Assembly (NCBI RefSeq): GCF_019320115.1
Contig: NC_089591.1
Coordinates: 16,656,502-16,720,501, forward strand
Direction of reading: 5' to 3'
Source of the DNA: Miscanthus floridulus
Taxonomy: Eukaryota > Streptophyta > Magnoliopsida > Poales > Poaceae
DNA length: 64,000 bases
Both the position numbers and the translations under genes were made by a program. The notes beneath the pieces are model-generated. The model had not been told where the DNA came from and ran no database searches. It saw nothing but the letters and a program-made list of their open reading frames with translations. Shown here one piece after another: positions 1-11,472 of the stretch (positions are counted from its first letter, which is position 1; every line of letters begins with the position of its first letter).

Positions 1-127
1 CCATCAACACCTTAGCCTCTTCTTGGTTCAAGCATTTGAGCAACACCCCATCGTCTGTTTTATAATATAACTAATCATCTAACAAAACATACTTAGCCGA
101 TTTATACCTTAGCTTTCTAGTAACTTT

Positions 128-325
128 CTAAGATGGATTTCTAAGGTAATCAGCTATTTCAACTCTCCAATCATTACTTGAGGTTTCACTACTCAAGACT
201 TCTTGAAACATTCGATATCCTGATGCACTTTGAGCTAGACTGATTAGCCTCTTGGTTTTGTGCTCTTGGAATATGTTGGAAAAAGATACGAAGAAACTCC
301 TTGAGCAACTTTTGGCACTCATCAT
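128..325 (-). pseudogene. F pol fragment between RNase H and integrase
   Basis: The reading frame contains a segment reading LAQSASGY followed by WRVEIADYLRNPS. This resembles the tether region that joins RNase H to integrase in Tat-type gypsy polyproteins, where a W-R-x-E-I and Y-L-x-N-P pattern is usual. The position immediately downstream of the second RNase H in the minus-strand order supports this. It is a fragment only; no catalytic residues are expected here. Confidence 0.5.
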
Positions 326-388
326 AATATCATTTCAAAGTCCTCTTCTATGCACTCATATAGGTCGACCAACTAATTAATAATTAAC

Positions 389-604
389 TATGAATCTCCA
401 AATACTTCAATTGCTTTGGCCTTTACTTCATAAAGAAGTTGAAGTCCCTTGAGAATAGCTTCATACTCTGCTTGATTGTTAGTGATCATTGGTTCAGTCG
501 AAAAAGCAAACTCAAAACTTGCCCCCTAAGGCGAAATAATAACAATACCAATGCCACCACCCTGCTTGCATGATGACCCATCAAAGAACATCATCCAAGG
601 CATT
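389..604 (-). pseudogene. F second (archaeal-type) RNase H-like domain
   Basis: Translating the minus strand gives FFDGSSCKQGGGIG, then after an in-frame TAG a segment with NNQAEYEA, then FGDS. The D, E and D in these three blocks match the catalytic spacing of the additional RNase H domain of plant Tat/Ogre retrotransposons. The TAG near 520-525 and a second stop right after FGDS show that the copy is inactive. The domain directly follows the normal gypsy RNase H in the same strand. Confidence 0.6.
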
Positions 605-1285
605 GGCTCTACATAACTAATGCTTGGCTTGTGATGCTGGGTGATAAAATCGGCCATTACTTGTCCTTTGACTGCTTTAGCTGATTCATACTTCAAGTTG
701 AATTTTGATAACGCAAGAATCCACTTTCCCACTCTTCCATTCAGTATTGGCATTGATAACATGTGCTTAACCACATCAGCCTTGGAAACAACTGTACACT
801 CGGTCGATAATAAGTAGTGTCGTAATTTAGTGCAAGAGAAATATAAACACAAGCATAATTTTTTGGTGGGAGAATATCTCGTTTCTAGATCCAGTAGTCT
901 TCTACTCAGATAGAAAACAACTCTCACTTATCCTTCAAATTCTTGCATCAGTGCCAATCCAATTGTCTTGTCATCAGTCGATATGTACAACTTAAATGGC
1001 TTACCTTGCTGAGGAGGGACCAGCACAGGTGGACACTTCATATATTATTTTATCTCTTCAAATGCCTTTTGTTGTATGTCACCCCACTTGAATTCTTGAT
1101 CATTTTTCAACTTCAACAAGGGAGAAAATAGCATGATCCTTTCTGAACAAATTTGAAATGAATCTTCTGATGAAATTAATCTTACCAAGCAGAGATTGCA
1201 ATTCTGTTTTGGTAGTCGAGGGAACTACTTCATCAATTGCCTTCACGCTTTTTTGACCAACTTCGATTCCTCTCTCGTGCACCAT
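605..1285 (-). pseudogene. F RT connection and RNase H fragments
   Basis: The 1285-1100 part matches the gypsy RT thumb/connection (FIRRFISNLF, then KDHAIFS). The 927-605 part matches the RNase H region (YLSRRLLDLETRYSPTKKLCL, and GRVGKWILALSKFNLKYESAKAVKGQVMADF in pieces). These blocks normally form one continuous domain; here the frame changes between about 930 and 1100, so the region is a pseudogene. Neighbours are the RT palm upstream and the second RNase H downstream. Confidence 0.7.
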
Positions 1286-1297
1286 GAATCCTAAAAA

Positions 1298-1864
1298 TTA
1301 TCCGGCTGATACTCCAAAAGCACACTTATTAGGATTCATCTTCAAACCATGCTTCCTCATGCATTCTAGAGTCTCACGCAAGTCAGCCAAGTGTTCTTTG
1401 TACCCTTTGGATTTTATCATCACATCATCGATGTAGATCTCAACAATTCTGCTGATCAACTTATGGAAAATGTAATTCATCGCCCTTTGATAAGTTGCAC
1501 CGGTATTCTTCAGACCAAAGGTCATCACAACACACTCGAATAGACCGATTGCGTCGGGGCACCAGAAACCGGTCTTTGCTATGTCTTCCTCAGCCACTGA
1601 AAATTTGGTTGTATCCTGCATTATCGTCCATGAAGCTAATAACCTTGTGCCCTGCTGCTGCATCTACTAACATATCAGCTATTGGCATCGGATAACCATC
1701 CATAGGTGTGGCTTTTTTAGATCCCTGAAATCAATGCAAACCCTCAATTTTCCATTCTTCTTATATACAGGGACAACATTCAATATCCACTCTACATATC
1801 GGCACGGTCGGATAAATTTTGCTTCCAGTAACCTTTTAGTCTCATTTTTTATATCATCAAGCAC
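1298..1864 (-). pseudogene. F reverse transcriptase fragments (YIDD motif)
   Basis: The region 1864-1679 gives the start of the palm domain (WILNVVPVYKKNGKLRVCIDFRDLKK). A separate frame gives ISFMDDNAGYN near 1640-1610. The 1663-1298 frame gives GLFECVVMTFGLKNTGATYQRAMNYIF and the catalytic EIYIDDVMIKSK, then NPNKCAFGVSAG. RT copies element RNA into DNA in the cytoplasmic particle. The catalytic aspartates are visible, but at least two frame changes separate the blocks, so the enzyme cannot be made from this copy. Confidence 0.8.
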
Positions 1865-2329
1865 GTTCGGGTTGAATCTCCTCGGAGCTTATTTAAACTG
1901 GTCGATATCTAGGTTTGATTGGCAACCGATAGTTCAACAATTGATCGGTCTAAACCAGGCATCTCATAGTATTCCCAGGCAAAGCAGTCTTTAAATTCCT
2001 TTAATAAATCAATTAATTCCCACTTATACTCCTGGATCCAACTTAGCACTTATGTACGTCGGCCTAGGTCTATCTCTAGGACTAATATCTACTTCTTCTA
2101 ATTCATCGGCCGACGTGAAGCCATGTCCTAGTTTGCCATCTGTACCATCTATTAGATTATCCATTAATACAAATTTTCAAAGCCGACTACTTGGATCGGC
2201 TGTTGGCTTTCACCATTGACTATGAATTCTGATGGCAACAAAAAAGCCATTTAGATATTAGCCAATGGTTGCTTTCTATCGGCTATTGGCTTGGTACGCC
2301 ATACTTGAGGTTTACCTAGATGCCCGAGC
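1865..2329 (-). other. F linker/protease interval, no readable ORF
   Basis: This stretch lies between the nucleocapsid-like block and RT, where gypsy elements carry the protease. No clear D-S/T-G protease motif in a sustained frame was found on the minus strand. It is probably the eroded protease and linker. Confidence 0.4.
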
Positions 2330-4100
2330 CTATTCCATCTCTTTATTCCTTGGGCGTTGCACCCTTCTCTTCTGGCTTCTTGTCAAACCTCCTGGACACC
2401 ATTGGCCTTCCTGCCAAACATACTTTCTTTCGTTGCCTTCCTCTTTATGATCAGCCCAGTCCTGGTCAACAACTCTTTTTCCAAGCCAATCATGAACACT
2501 TTTATTTTTTAAGCATCGATCCATATTATTATGATGATATGCATCTTGAGCATGGATAGACCGGCGGCTAGTTTGAGACTGCCTATACTTCCGATATTGA
2601 TTGCTACATTCTAGATAGTCATGTCTGGTAGGCAACTTCAAACCTCCATTCCAGCAATGTCTGAAGAAAGGACAATTCCAATGTAATTTGGCTTGTTTCC
2701 TTTCATACCTCTCTTCTTTAGTTGATGCTGGTATGCTTGATCCCTTAACCAACGCTGATAATCCTTTTCTTTCTACCACTGCCACTTATTCAATAGAATC
2801 CAAGATGTAACCTGCGGCTTTGTCAGTCTCTGCTTTTGATGTCTCTCCCTGCTCGTATTGGCTCTTTTGCTTGGCATGACGTCTCCTAATCTCTCTGTAC
2901 TCGTCAACCAATATTTGCATCCTAGGATCGACTGTTCCAGCTTCTTTTGATTTGGTTGATGTTAGGACCTTAGTTTTTCCTTTGAATAGCCTAGCATCAA
3001 CCATGTTTAGATCTCTTGGGAAAGGATTATCGTCAACTTTCATTTTCCAAGGCGTATCAAATTTGAGCCTCCCCTGCTGAATAGCCCTCTGTATATGCTG
3101 CCGAAAAATTCTACATTTGTTGGTGGAATGAGAAGTAGCATTATGGAACTTGTAGAATTTCTTATTCTTTAATTGATCAGGGGGCAACATGACATGACCA
3201 TCGGGCAACTTGATCTGCCCTTTCTCAAGTAAGAAATTGAAGAGCTTATCTGATTTGGTGACATCAAAGTCATAGCTCTCCTCAACTCTAGCTTCCCCAA
3301 GGATTTGGCACCACCACTGTCTTCTTGCCCCTAATTCCACTCAGCCAGCAGCAACCTCTTCTTCTTCATCTTCATAGCCGTCATCAACTAGTATGGATCA
3401 TAAGCTTCGGCTACTGTGGTACTCTTCTAGAACTGGGTATCTCTACACATACTCTAGAATTGGCTATTGAGCAGCTGCTACTTGTTGAGCCAATTGATCC
3501 AAGTTGTCAAATTCTTGTCCCAGCAGCTTTTCTTTCCACATCAGCAGCATTCCTTGAATAGCTAAAGCAGCTAGTTGATCATCGGCCAAGTTTAAGGAGA
3601 AGCACAAGTTCCTGGTTTCTCAGAACCTCTAAAGAAATTCAATGCCTGATTCATTAGTCTTATGTCTTATAGTTGTCAGATCGATAATCTTCTTTTCTCC
3701 AGTCTCAGTGTAAAAATATGTATGAAACTTCTTCTCTTGGTCAGCCCAATTGGCAATGGAATTGACTGGCAATGATGAAAACCAAGTGAAGGCTGGCCCT
3801 GATAAGGACAGAGAGAAGAAACTGAACTCAATGGGCATCCTCAACTGATGCTTTGCCCAATTGTGAAAGATACCGACTGATATATTCTATCGTGCTTGTA
3901 CTATCTTGGCCAGTGAACTTAGCGAATTCTGAGAGCCTATAATTTGTTGGAAGAGTGACCAAATCATACCATTCTAGATATGGGCGTTTGTATGAAAAGA
4001 TCACCCCTTTTGGCTTCAGACCGAACTGATTCTTCATCATTTTGGTCACCCTCAGCATTAATTCATCAGCTTGTGGATTTGGATTTCTTTGCACCTACTG
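2330..4100 (-). pseudogene. F gag and nucleocapsid fragments
   Basis: The capsid part runs from 4094 to 3629 (PYLEWYDLVTLP, FAKFTGQDSTSTIEYISRYL, then GPAFTWFSSLP, NWADQEKKFHTYF), which is the retrotransposon gag domain. Two frames overlap at 3828-3844. The 3340-2786 frame carries the nucleocapsid-like block KFYKFHNATSHSTNKC, in which the first cysteine of the usual C-x2-H...H-x4-C finger is replaced by tyrosine. The 2785-2330 frame continues with CPFFRHCW and a basic stretch. Gag packages the element RNA. Frame breaks and the lost cysteine mark it as a pseudogene. Confidence 0.75.
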
Positions 4101-4927
4101 ACCCATCTGTGGATTGAAATCTTGTGTACCTTGGTATCCTAGGTTTGGCATCATGTGAAGGGTGTTATAATCCATGCCATAGTGATACCCTTGTGGAATC
4201 TCAATCTGATGGGCCCTTTGCTAGCTTGCTACTTGAAGTCTCTAATTGTAGACATAAGGATCTATATCCCTATAGATCCTTTGAATTGATGATGCCAAGC
4301 GATGGTATGTGGCCTAATGTGCTAAAATTGGTCACCTAGTTCTGACTTTGCCCCATCGGTTGTTGCACATGTTGTACTTATGGTCTAGGATTGTACTAGT
4401 ATCTGATTCATAGTAGCTCCTTGAGCCTGTTTAGATGAACCCTAAACTATCTGGACATCACCATTACCAGCTAGTGTTGCTTCTTGATGGCTAGTACCGA
4501 CTTGATTAGTCCCTTGGGTCAACAGATCTGGAATGTTGTAATAAGTCGGTCCTGCCTTGACCAACTGGAAATCCATGAATTGCCTCTCTCATGGCGTTGT
4601 GGAATATGTCCACGAAAGCTTCGTTATGGCTTGATATGGCATCACGAATAGATTTGTCTACAACTTCCTTAAAGAAACACCTGTCTTCATCTTCAATTGT
4701 ATCTGTTTGCCTGTGTAATAGAACTCTTGGTAGCGGAAATTTCTAAACAATTGTGTTGTCACGTGTTTTGGTGTAGGACAACAAACACTTATTCTGAAAC
4801 TCTTCTATAGCTTTGATGATGATATGCTTATCCCCATTAGGTAGATCTTCATAATGTAGCATAAGGATGTCGGTGTTGTTGTGAACCACCATGACGATTG
4901 TGGTGTCCCACCGGGCGTGCTAGAAAC
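4101..4927 (-). other. F gag N-terminal region and leader, eroded
   Basis: This stretch lies between the recognisable capsid block and the putative LTR. Minus-strand reading gives only short open pieces rich in Q, consistent with a degraded gag start and untranslated leader. The segment near 4909-4921 (ccaccgggcgtgc on the plus strand) resembles the leader sequence that follows the LTR in many grass gypsy elements, so it may hold the primer-binding site. Confidence 0.35.
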
Positions 4928-6650
4928 GTGTGTCGACATAGAATTTTCGTCCCGTGCCGAGGACACACGCAGCAAGCCGGAAGGGTCTGCTCGAATGGAG
5001 CTGTAGATCCGCCTAGCTTCAGCATAGGGATGGTCGATCTTACACACTCCTCCTGAGACGTGCCAGTTAATTTGACCGTGTAATTGACAAGGAGAGAAAG
5101 CTTATTAGTAATTAAGGGCGAAACTTGTCCGATGTTGCCACACTGTCCCGAATGTGCGGCTCTGAGAGCCGATATGAAAGGAGATCGACTAAATAGTCGA
5201 TTCTAGCATATTCATGAGAATAAATCGGATTAAAGCTCATTGGGTTATATAAGAAGACTCGGTTATCATTCAAGATAAATGTCGTTATTTGAGCAGATAT
5301 TAATCAATAGCAATAAGATGTCAACAATGATTAGTTTATGCTGAGCCAATGATTACAAGCAACTGAACTCCTTTTTATATAAAGAAACAATTCAACACCA
5401 TTTAACCATTTAATAAAGATAAATCTAATGAACATATTAGATCTCATCTATCGGTATGACCTAGTGGGGCATGAGGCAAAATCATGTAGGCCGTAGAAAT
5501 AACAATAGACTCGACTGACCCTAACTTCATTACTAATATCAGTGGGGCATGAGGCGGAATCATACAAGGTCGTAATACAATAATAAGATCATGGGGCTAA
5601 CACATCTTTCAACCTATCTTTACTTCAATGGTCTCGTGATGCGAACTACTCATGAAAGCACTCGATATCAGCTAGAATAGCCGATTCAGGCATATCGCAT
5701 AGTTAAAGTCATGCCTTATTCAGAATAGATCTACCGAATAACGATCCCCACTCCATGGTGCTAATAGTAGGGTGTGAGGCAGAATCACATAGGTCATGAT
5801 AACGGGCCATGGAATGATTTTCGCTAGCCAATAAATCTACTCAAGATGCAATATGCTTTAACCGCACGCTATACACTGATCAAGATTGATGTAAAACATC
5901 CGATAAAACATAACTCATCGTTTAATGTATAGATTAGATCAGTTTTAGATTAACAAATGATGGGCTAAATAGGATATAAGGCTGATCTAGATCAATCCCA
6001 ATCGAGCAGAGTAATATTGTTGTAATTTAGATGAATAATGAAAGCAATAAGCAATATCAGTAACTTAATGAATCTACCAAAGACTATCATTCTAAGGTAG
6101 AGCTGATAACTTGACCTTGATCTAGTTCATGCAGTGGGGGTCGATCGGATCGATGCAGCCATACTTGAACTAGGCAAGAATCGATAACTAACTTATACTA
6201 GAGTCGTAGTGGAGGTCGACCGGATCGATGCAGCTGTACGAACAGAGGATATAAGCCATGATGGTACTTACAACAAGTAGTGGAGGTCGACCGGATCGAT
6301 GCAGTTGTACTTGATGAAGAACTCACCGAGATCTACTCTACCCCTACTCCTAAGGGGTGGCCGGAGCCGATAAAGTAAATGACTTGTATATTGGATTGAT
6401 TGTTATCTTTACAATAGCCGAGGTTTGATATTTATACCCGAGCCCTGTGCATGACTCCTGTCTAAGTATGACTCATTACAATTTTTGAACCTAGAGAAAC
6501 ATTCCTAATTTAAGATAACTTGGACTCTAATCTTTCCCTTTTTGTAGAGTCCAACATGTCTCGTCCTGGTGCCAATCAAAACCTTTGTCAATATCTGCTA
6601 GCGCTATCTGAAGAAAGCCGATTCTAGTTTCATGTTCGAATCAGCTGGTT
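4928..6650 (-). repeat. F putative 5' LTR with internal short repeats
   Basis: The stretch is non-coding. It holds a minus-strand TATA box at 6429-6436. Downstream of it, in the transcribed direction, are three copies of gtcgaycggatcgatgcag at about 6137, 6217 and 6285, and three copies of a block reading ggggyrtgaggc...atca at about 5465, 5543 and 5770. The second LTR is outside the window, so the borders (TG near 4929, CA near 6650 or 6555) are estimates. Confidence 0.45.
6429..6436 (-). promoter_or_regulatory. TATA box of F LTR
   Basis: The minus strand reads GGGTATAAATATC here, a good plant TATA element inside the putative LTR, at a suitable distance before the repeated leader-like blocks. 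Confidence 0.45.
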
Positions 6651-6887
6651 TCGATCATGCAATTGATTCCTTGATGACATGATCTTGGGAGCTTTCGAGT
6701 CCCTGTGACCCTTCTTCTAAATTTTGGTGTAAATAAGCCTGCGCCAACTCTCCCTCCACCATGACTGATGAAGTCTAGGTTCCCAAAATGCACGTGCGCA
6801 CCCAGGACCCAGCTGACGCTGTGACTTACCATCCAAGACCTTGTGTGGACGTCGAGACACACAAAAGGCCCCTACCTAGCGTGCAAC
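6651..6887. other. Unassigned non-coding stretch
   Basis: It lies between the F LTR and the next LTR fragment. No gene or clear repeat was recognised; it may be the outermost part of either neighbour. Confidence 0.3.
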
Positions 6888-7654
6888 TATCGGTGTTTAG
6901 AGTTACCACCGATGAGTAAATTTCTAGTATTGCGTGTCTGGCTCGGATGGTGTGCTTAGAGGACACTAGGTTTATACTAGGTTCAGGTAGAAAGTCCCTA
7001 CGTCTAGTTTGTCGCTGCTACTCGTATTACTAGCACTGAAAGTTTGTAGTAGGGGTTACAAACGGGCGAGAGAGGGAAAGGATCCTGAGTCTCTAGTGAA
7101 AGGAAGTGAGTGGGTGTTGAGAGCTCGATCACTGCTCAACTGTGTGTTTGTGTCGTGCTCTCGATGAGTCGATCAGTTTAGATCCCCTTCATGGGACGCC
7201 CTGCTTTCCCTTTTATAGGCCAAGGGAAGGCACGGGTTACAGCGGAGGAAAAGAGAAGAATGAGAGAGAAAGAAGAAAGCCTTTAGGATCGCCGAGTCCT
7301 TCTTCTCCATCATGTGGGTCTCGCTGATCCTGTAGATGTCAACAGGGATAGCTCCACATCATAGCCCTGTCCATCACTGGTGCCATGCGTAGGTGTCATC
7401 TGCCGATCATGGCATTCCATCCCGTCCCAGTGGATGTCACGATGAACTAACGCGCCTATCATCGTTCGTACGAGAGTTAGGTAGAACAGCACCGGCACGC
7501 CCGATGTTGTTCTTGATGTGAACCCTCAGGTATGGCCCATCATGGTCATGTGTTACATCGAGGCATGCTAGTCTCTTCCCTAGTGTTAGAGCTTTAACCC
7601 AGGCCCATATGCTTGGACCTAGAGTGGTTGGTGGCGGTATGGGTCCCTGTCGAG
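6888..7654 (-). mobile_element. Fragment of a second Tat-type gypsy LTR
   Basis: The start tatcggtgtttagag and the later block ggtttatactaggttcagg resemble the start of the B LTR (tgtcggtgcagaaag, ggatttatactagttcagg), so this is probably a related LTR in the same orientation with its terminal TG mutated to TA. The other end is not clear. It passes directly into the 30-bp minisatellite. Confidence 0.5.
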
Positions 7655-8193
7655 TGAGGTGGAGCCTGCACCCAAGGGGTCGGGCGAGGTGGAGCGCAAA
7701 CCCAAGGGTTGGGCGAGGCAGAGCCCACTGCCTTAAGGTTAGGCGAAGCGAAGCCCGCGGCCTTGAGGTCGGGAGAGGCGGAGCCCGTGGCCTCGGGGTC
7801 GGGCAAGGCGGAGCTCAAACCCAAGGGTCGAGTGAGGTGGAGCCCGTAGCCTCGGGGTCGGGCGAGGCAGGAGCCCACGTCCTTGGGGTTGGGTGAGATG
7901 GAGCCCGCGGCCTTGGGGTCAGGCGAGGCGGAGCCCACAACCTTGGGGTCAGGCGAGGTAGAGCCTGCGGCTTTGAGGTCGGGCGAGACAGAGCCCATGA
8001 CCTTGGGGTCGGGGCAAGGCAGAGCCCGTGACCTCGGTGTCAGGCAAGGCAGAGCCCGCAACCTTGAGGTCAGGTGAGATGGAGCCCATGACCTTACGGT
8101 CGGGCAAGGCGGAGCCCGCTGGCCTCGAGGTCGGGCAAGGCGGAGCCCTCACCCAGAGGTCAGCCATGGCGGAGCCCACACACCTAGGGTCGG
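7655..8193. repeat. 30-bp GC-rich minisatellite, about 18 copies
   Basis: The unit reads approximately gcggagcccgcggccttggg plus gtcgggcgag. Eighteen diverged copies can be counted in 539 bases. Because the period is a multiple of three, frames stay open on both strands and give spurious repetitive proteins. Tandem arrays of this kind next to an LTR are typical of Tat-type gypsy 3' untranslated regions. Confidence 0.85.
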
Positions 8194-8499
8194 TTCGAGC
8201 TGTAGTCATGCTCTTGACTGCTCAGATGAATTAATGTTAATGACCATTAGCTCCTCCTCTTCGGGTACCCTAGTATTGGTCCCTGACACGCATGCACGCA
8301 ACAGCAGTAGCACCACCACTAGCAGGCGGCGCGGTGACCCATGACGGTGCTCTAGTAGCAGCAGGTGGCTGCGGCTGGCCACCAGCCACCAGCACGATTG
8401 CAACATGTGGTCCCCCAAGATCTACTTTTGAAACATTCAAATCAACACTTGCAACATACATCTAAAATAGATGAAGTACTTGAAACATGTGTGTATAGT
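8194..8499. other. Non-coding; start of a gcaacat/gaaacat motif array
   Basis: From about 8410 the sequence carries repeated motifs such as ttgaaacat and cttgcaacatac. The same array resumes at 9719 after the solo LTR, so the two parts were once continuous. The motif density resembles subterminal regions of class II elements, but no termini were identified. Confidence 0.45.
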
Positions 8500-9713
8500 T
8501 GTTGGTATATTTAACGTAGATAGATAAATCTGCAAGCACACAGATATCACTGTAGCTTTCACCCAAAGGTATTCCAAGTATTGTATCCACAGGGAAACAT
8601 GTGAGACTAACTACAGTCTAACTTAACTAAGGGTAGCAACAAGGTTAGGATAAATAGGAGCATAGAGAGGATAACTAAAGTTCTCTAGTTCTGACTTAGG
8701 TAAGCTTATGTCTTCTACTATTCAACTAGGGATATTACTAGGGAAAGACACCAGCATAGGATGCTTTCCTTTGTAACCGCGTCCTACGTGCGCCTATAGA
8801 CGGGAGGTGGACTACAAAGGATCAATGACACTATATAGTACAAGCTATATAGAACTTATGTCACTCACACAATCTACCACCTTTCGTAATGCAGGTGCAT
8901 CCACGATTAACCTAAGTCTAAGCACCACGCTTACACTTACGATTAATACTCTACGCCCCTAGGAAGAGAATAAAGCACTCAAAAGAGAGTCGTGAACCTG
9001 AAAAATAATATAAACAAGATGCTTACTAGAATCAGAAGTTGATTACCAGAGAAATCTCAGACGCAAGCTCAGATAGAACTTGAATCCGCCAAGGTACAAG
9101 TCGTAGAGAGATCACCGACTGGCTGGCACCTCCTCCAAACTCTTACCTTACTCTCTATCTCACTATTATTTATAAGACTAGATCCTATGGAGGACTAATC
9201 TTCTCTTAATAGCTGGCTCTGATCCTCATGATATGAATTAGGGTTTCAGGATGGCTCTAGGGAGAGTGGTAGGGGCTAGTATATATAGGCCAGAGCGTCC
9301 AACGTGAGCCCTTGGATCAAACCGACTTAAAGGACGGCATAGATGCATCCTAGGAGGTGGTGGAGAAACCGACATAACAACAGGAGGCTAACATGGGGGG
9401 GGGGCACAGGTCGAGCGGCCTCTAGGTGGGGTCGACCGGCCCCACATGTCAGAGACATAGGCTTCGCTTCGGTGATTCGCCTTTTGGAGTCTCTAGAGTC
9501 TTCCCACGTAGATTACGCGGCGGAATTCCATAATTTTCTTTGACGAATAGGTTCTGCTTGACGGTTTTCTGGATAAACCCTGCTGAAAACACAGATTCAC
9601 CAAAACTCGTGGAATTTATTAGTTTAAACCCCTATACCTATGTTTGGTGATGGAATTAAATATAAATATAGGTTATGTTGACGGTTTATAATTGATCTTA
9701 GTGATCGACAACA
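8500..9713 (-). mobile_element. Solo LTR with ATAGT target duplication
   Basis: The element starts tgttggtatattt and ends gatcgacaaca, giving the TG...CA ends and inverted TGTTG/CAACA termini expected of an LTR. It is flanked by direct repeats ATAGT at 8495-8499 and 9714-9718. A minus-strand TATA box (CTATATATACTAG near 9275-9287) suggests minus orientation. No internal domain or second LTR is present, so it is best explained as a solo LTR left by recombination between two LTRs. It holds a run of ten G at 9393-9402. The family is unassigned. Confidence 0.8.
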
Positions 9714-10030
9714 ATAGTCATGGCAACACATACAACATCCAGATCTATTTTGCAATATTCAGATGAAACACTTGCAACATAATTTTAAAGCATCTGAAAC
9801 ACTTAAAACATACGTGTATAGCGATAGCAACATATACAACATCCAGATAAAATATTTGAAACATACATCTGAAACATCCTGAAACACTTGAAACATAGGC
9901 TTGCAATATGCGTATATGTCATTGCAACACATACAACATCACATATCTACTTTTGTAACATCCAAACAAAATAATTGAAACATAAATCTAAAACGCCTGA
10001 AACACTTTGAAATACGGCGGCCACGGCCTA
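9714..10030. repeat. Degenerate gcaacat / gaaacat motif array
   Basis: Short motifs (acttgcaacat, acttgaaacat, catctgaaacac, gcaacacatacaacatcc) recur every 15 to 35 bases. It is continuous with the array left of the solo LTR. It may be a subterminal region of a DNA transposon; this is inference. Confidence 0.5.
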
Positions 10031-11472
10031 CCTAGTGAGAAACTGTGGCAGCCAGCAAGCTCAGTTCAGGGGGGGCCGTTGCTCCGCGCGCTCACGCCCG
10101 TCGGCGTTGCACGTCGCTCCTCTTGCGATTCACCCGCGTCTACTCCCGGCCTAGGCTAGCGCCTGTTGGCACGGCCCCACTGCTGCTACTCTAGTGCCGC
10201 TGCTCGCTTGGCCATAGTCATCCAACGTCGTCCGCTCATGGGGGATAGGGGCGTGGCGGGGCGAAATCAACCCGGCTAGCGCGAGATGCAGGTGCGGCGG
10301 CGGCGGCGGGAGTCGTTACTTCCTGCTATTGGTGGAGGAGGGATGTTGGCCGCCGGATCTAAACGAAGAAGAGAGAGGTAGCAGCAGTCGACGGAGATCA
10401 TCCTGCCAGCGTGAGTTGCAGGTCATGCAGCGGCAGCGACAGAGTTATTGCTTGGGACATGTAAATGCCTTTTTGGCTGGGCACGTGTGTTGTGAGGTGT
10501 AGTGGGGATTTTTTTCCTTTTTGAGAGAGAGGTGGGGGGTCGGTCCCCTACGCAGGCTTGGGAGCCGCATCCGGACGGACGGACACCCGTGGTCGAGCAT
10601 TATCATAACACAAAACATCAAACTGTAGTGGGAAATTTTAAAATTCACTTAGATGAGGACATTTAGAGGAAGCAGAGGCATCATAAATTCATAATGATAT
10701 CGAAATTTTAGCTAAATAATGGTGTCCATACCCTTTTGCGAGAACCATGTACTGGGCTGCAGCCTAGGTTCACTTCCTTTATGCGTTAAATTTATTAGTA
10801 AAACGTAGGCTAAAAGGCTTGGACTTCGGACCTTACTTGGCGTGGGCCGCCTTAGCCAGTTATCGCCAAAAGCCCTGGCTGCAAGATGTGCCAGTTCCAA
10901 CGTAACCAACTTATTTTTCCTGTCTTGGGCTTGGGCCTTTGATCCAAAACCTAGCTATTTGTGTTTTTGAAAGTGGGTAAAAGTTCATTGGTTTTCTAAC
11001 ATTAATGCAAATTCTTGTCAAAACGGTTTAGTTTAGTACAAATATCTACTAGTTCAAGCCAAATCTCACCGACTTGCCAACGTAAAACGTCTACACATGT
11101 GAAGTAGCCAACAAATGGCAATGGCACCAGCCATGCAGAAATATGTCAACCGTTTCTTGCACTCATTCAGGTAGAGAAAAATGGCGCCGGAATGACAGGC
11201 TTGACGGCCCAACTCCATCAATGATCACTTCATAAAATGAGATCAACTTGGCAGATCTTCAGTTCGTCCTTCTGAGGAACAGATATTTTTGACAGCTGTA
11301 ATTTTGCCAACAGAGTTATTCAGTCTAATAACGGATACATGCCTTCCAACCTAGTTAATTGCCCGCCTTATTCTCTACTTTTTTTTTCTCTTGCATCTAT
11401 CCCACTACCAGGGCGTGCAAACTTACAGAAATGGAAAAGCAAGAACATCACAAAGATATAGTCATCTTCGTT
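10031..11472. other. Non-coding region downstream of the G6PDH gene
   Basis: 10031-10450 is GC-rich with CGG runs and no gene-like frame. 10450-11472 is of mixed composition and holds no recognisable gene. The last few hundred bases before 11472 should contain the 3' UTR of the G6PDH gene. No canonical AATAAA was found on the minus strand in 11100-11472. Confidence 0.4.

Larger units (their letters stand above)
1..6650 (-). mobile_element. Element F: decayed Ty3/gypsy retrotransposon (Tat-like), cut by the window start
   Basis: Minus-strand fragments run in the order gag, nucleocapsid, reverse transcriptase, RNase H, second RNase H, with the 5' LTR at the high-coordinate end. The order RT before RNase H and the YIDD-type RT place it in Ty3/gypsy. 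A second RNase H-like domain after the first is a known feature of the plant Tat/Ogre group. Almost every domain sits in a different frame, and stops are frequent, so the copy is dead. Integrase and the 3' LTR would lie left of base 1. The LTR boundary near 6650 is approximate. Confidence 0.75.

Noticed and set aside
7594..8209. Long ORFs on both strands rich in PDPKAAGS-like and GSGEAEP-like repeats
   Set aside because: They are products of the 30-bp minisatellite, whose period is a multiple of three; no start context or family support.
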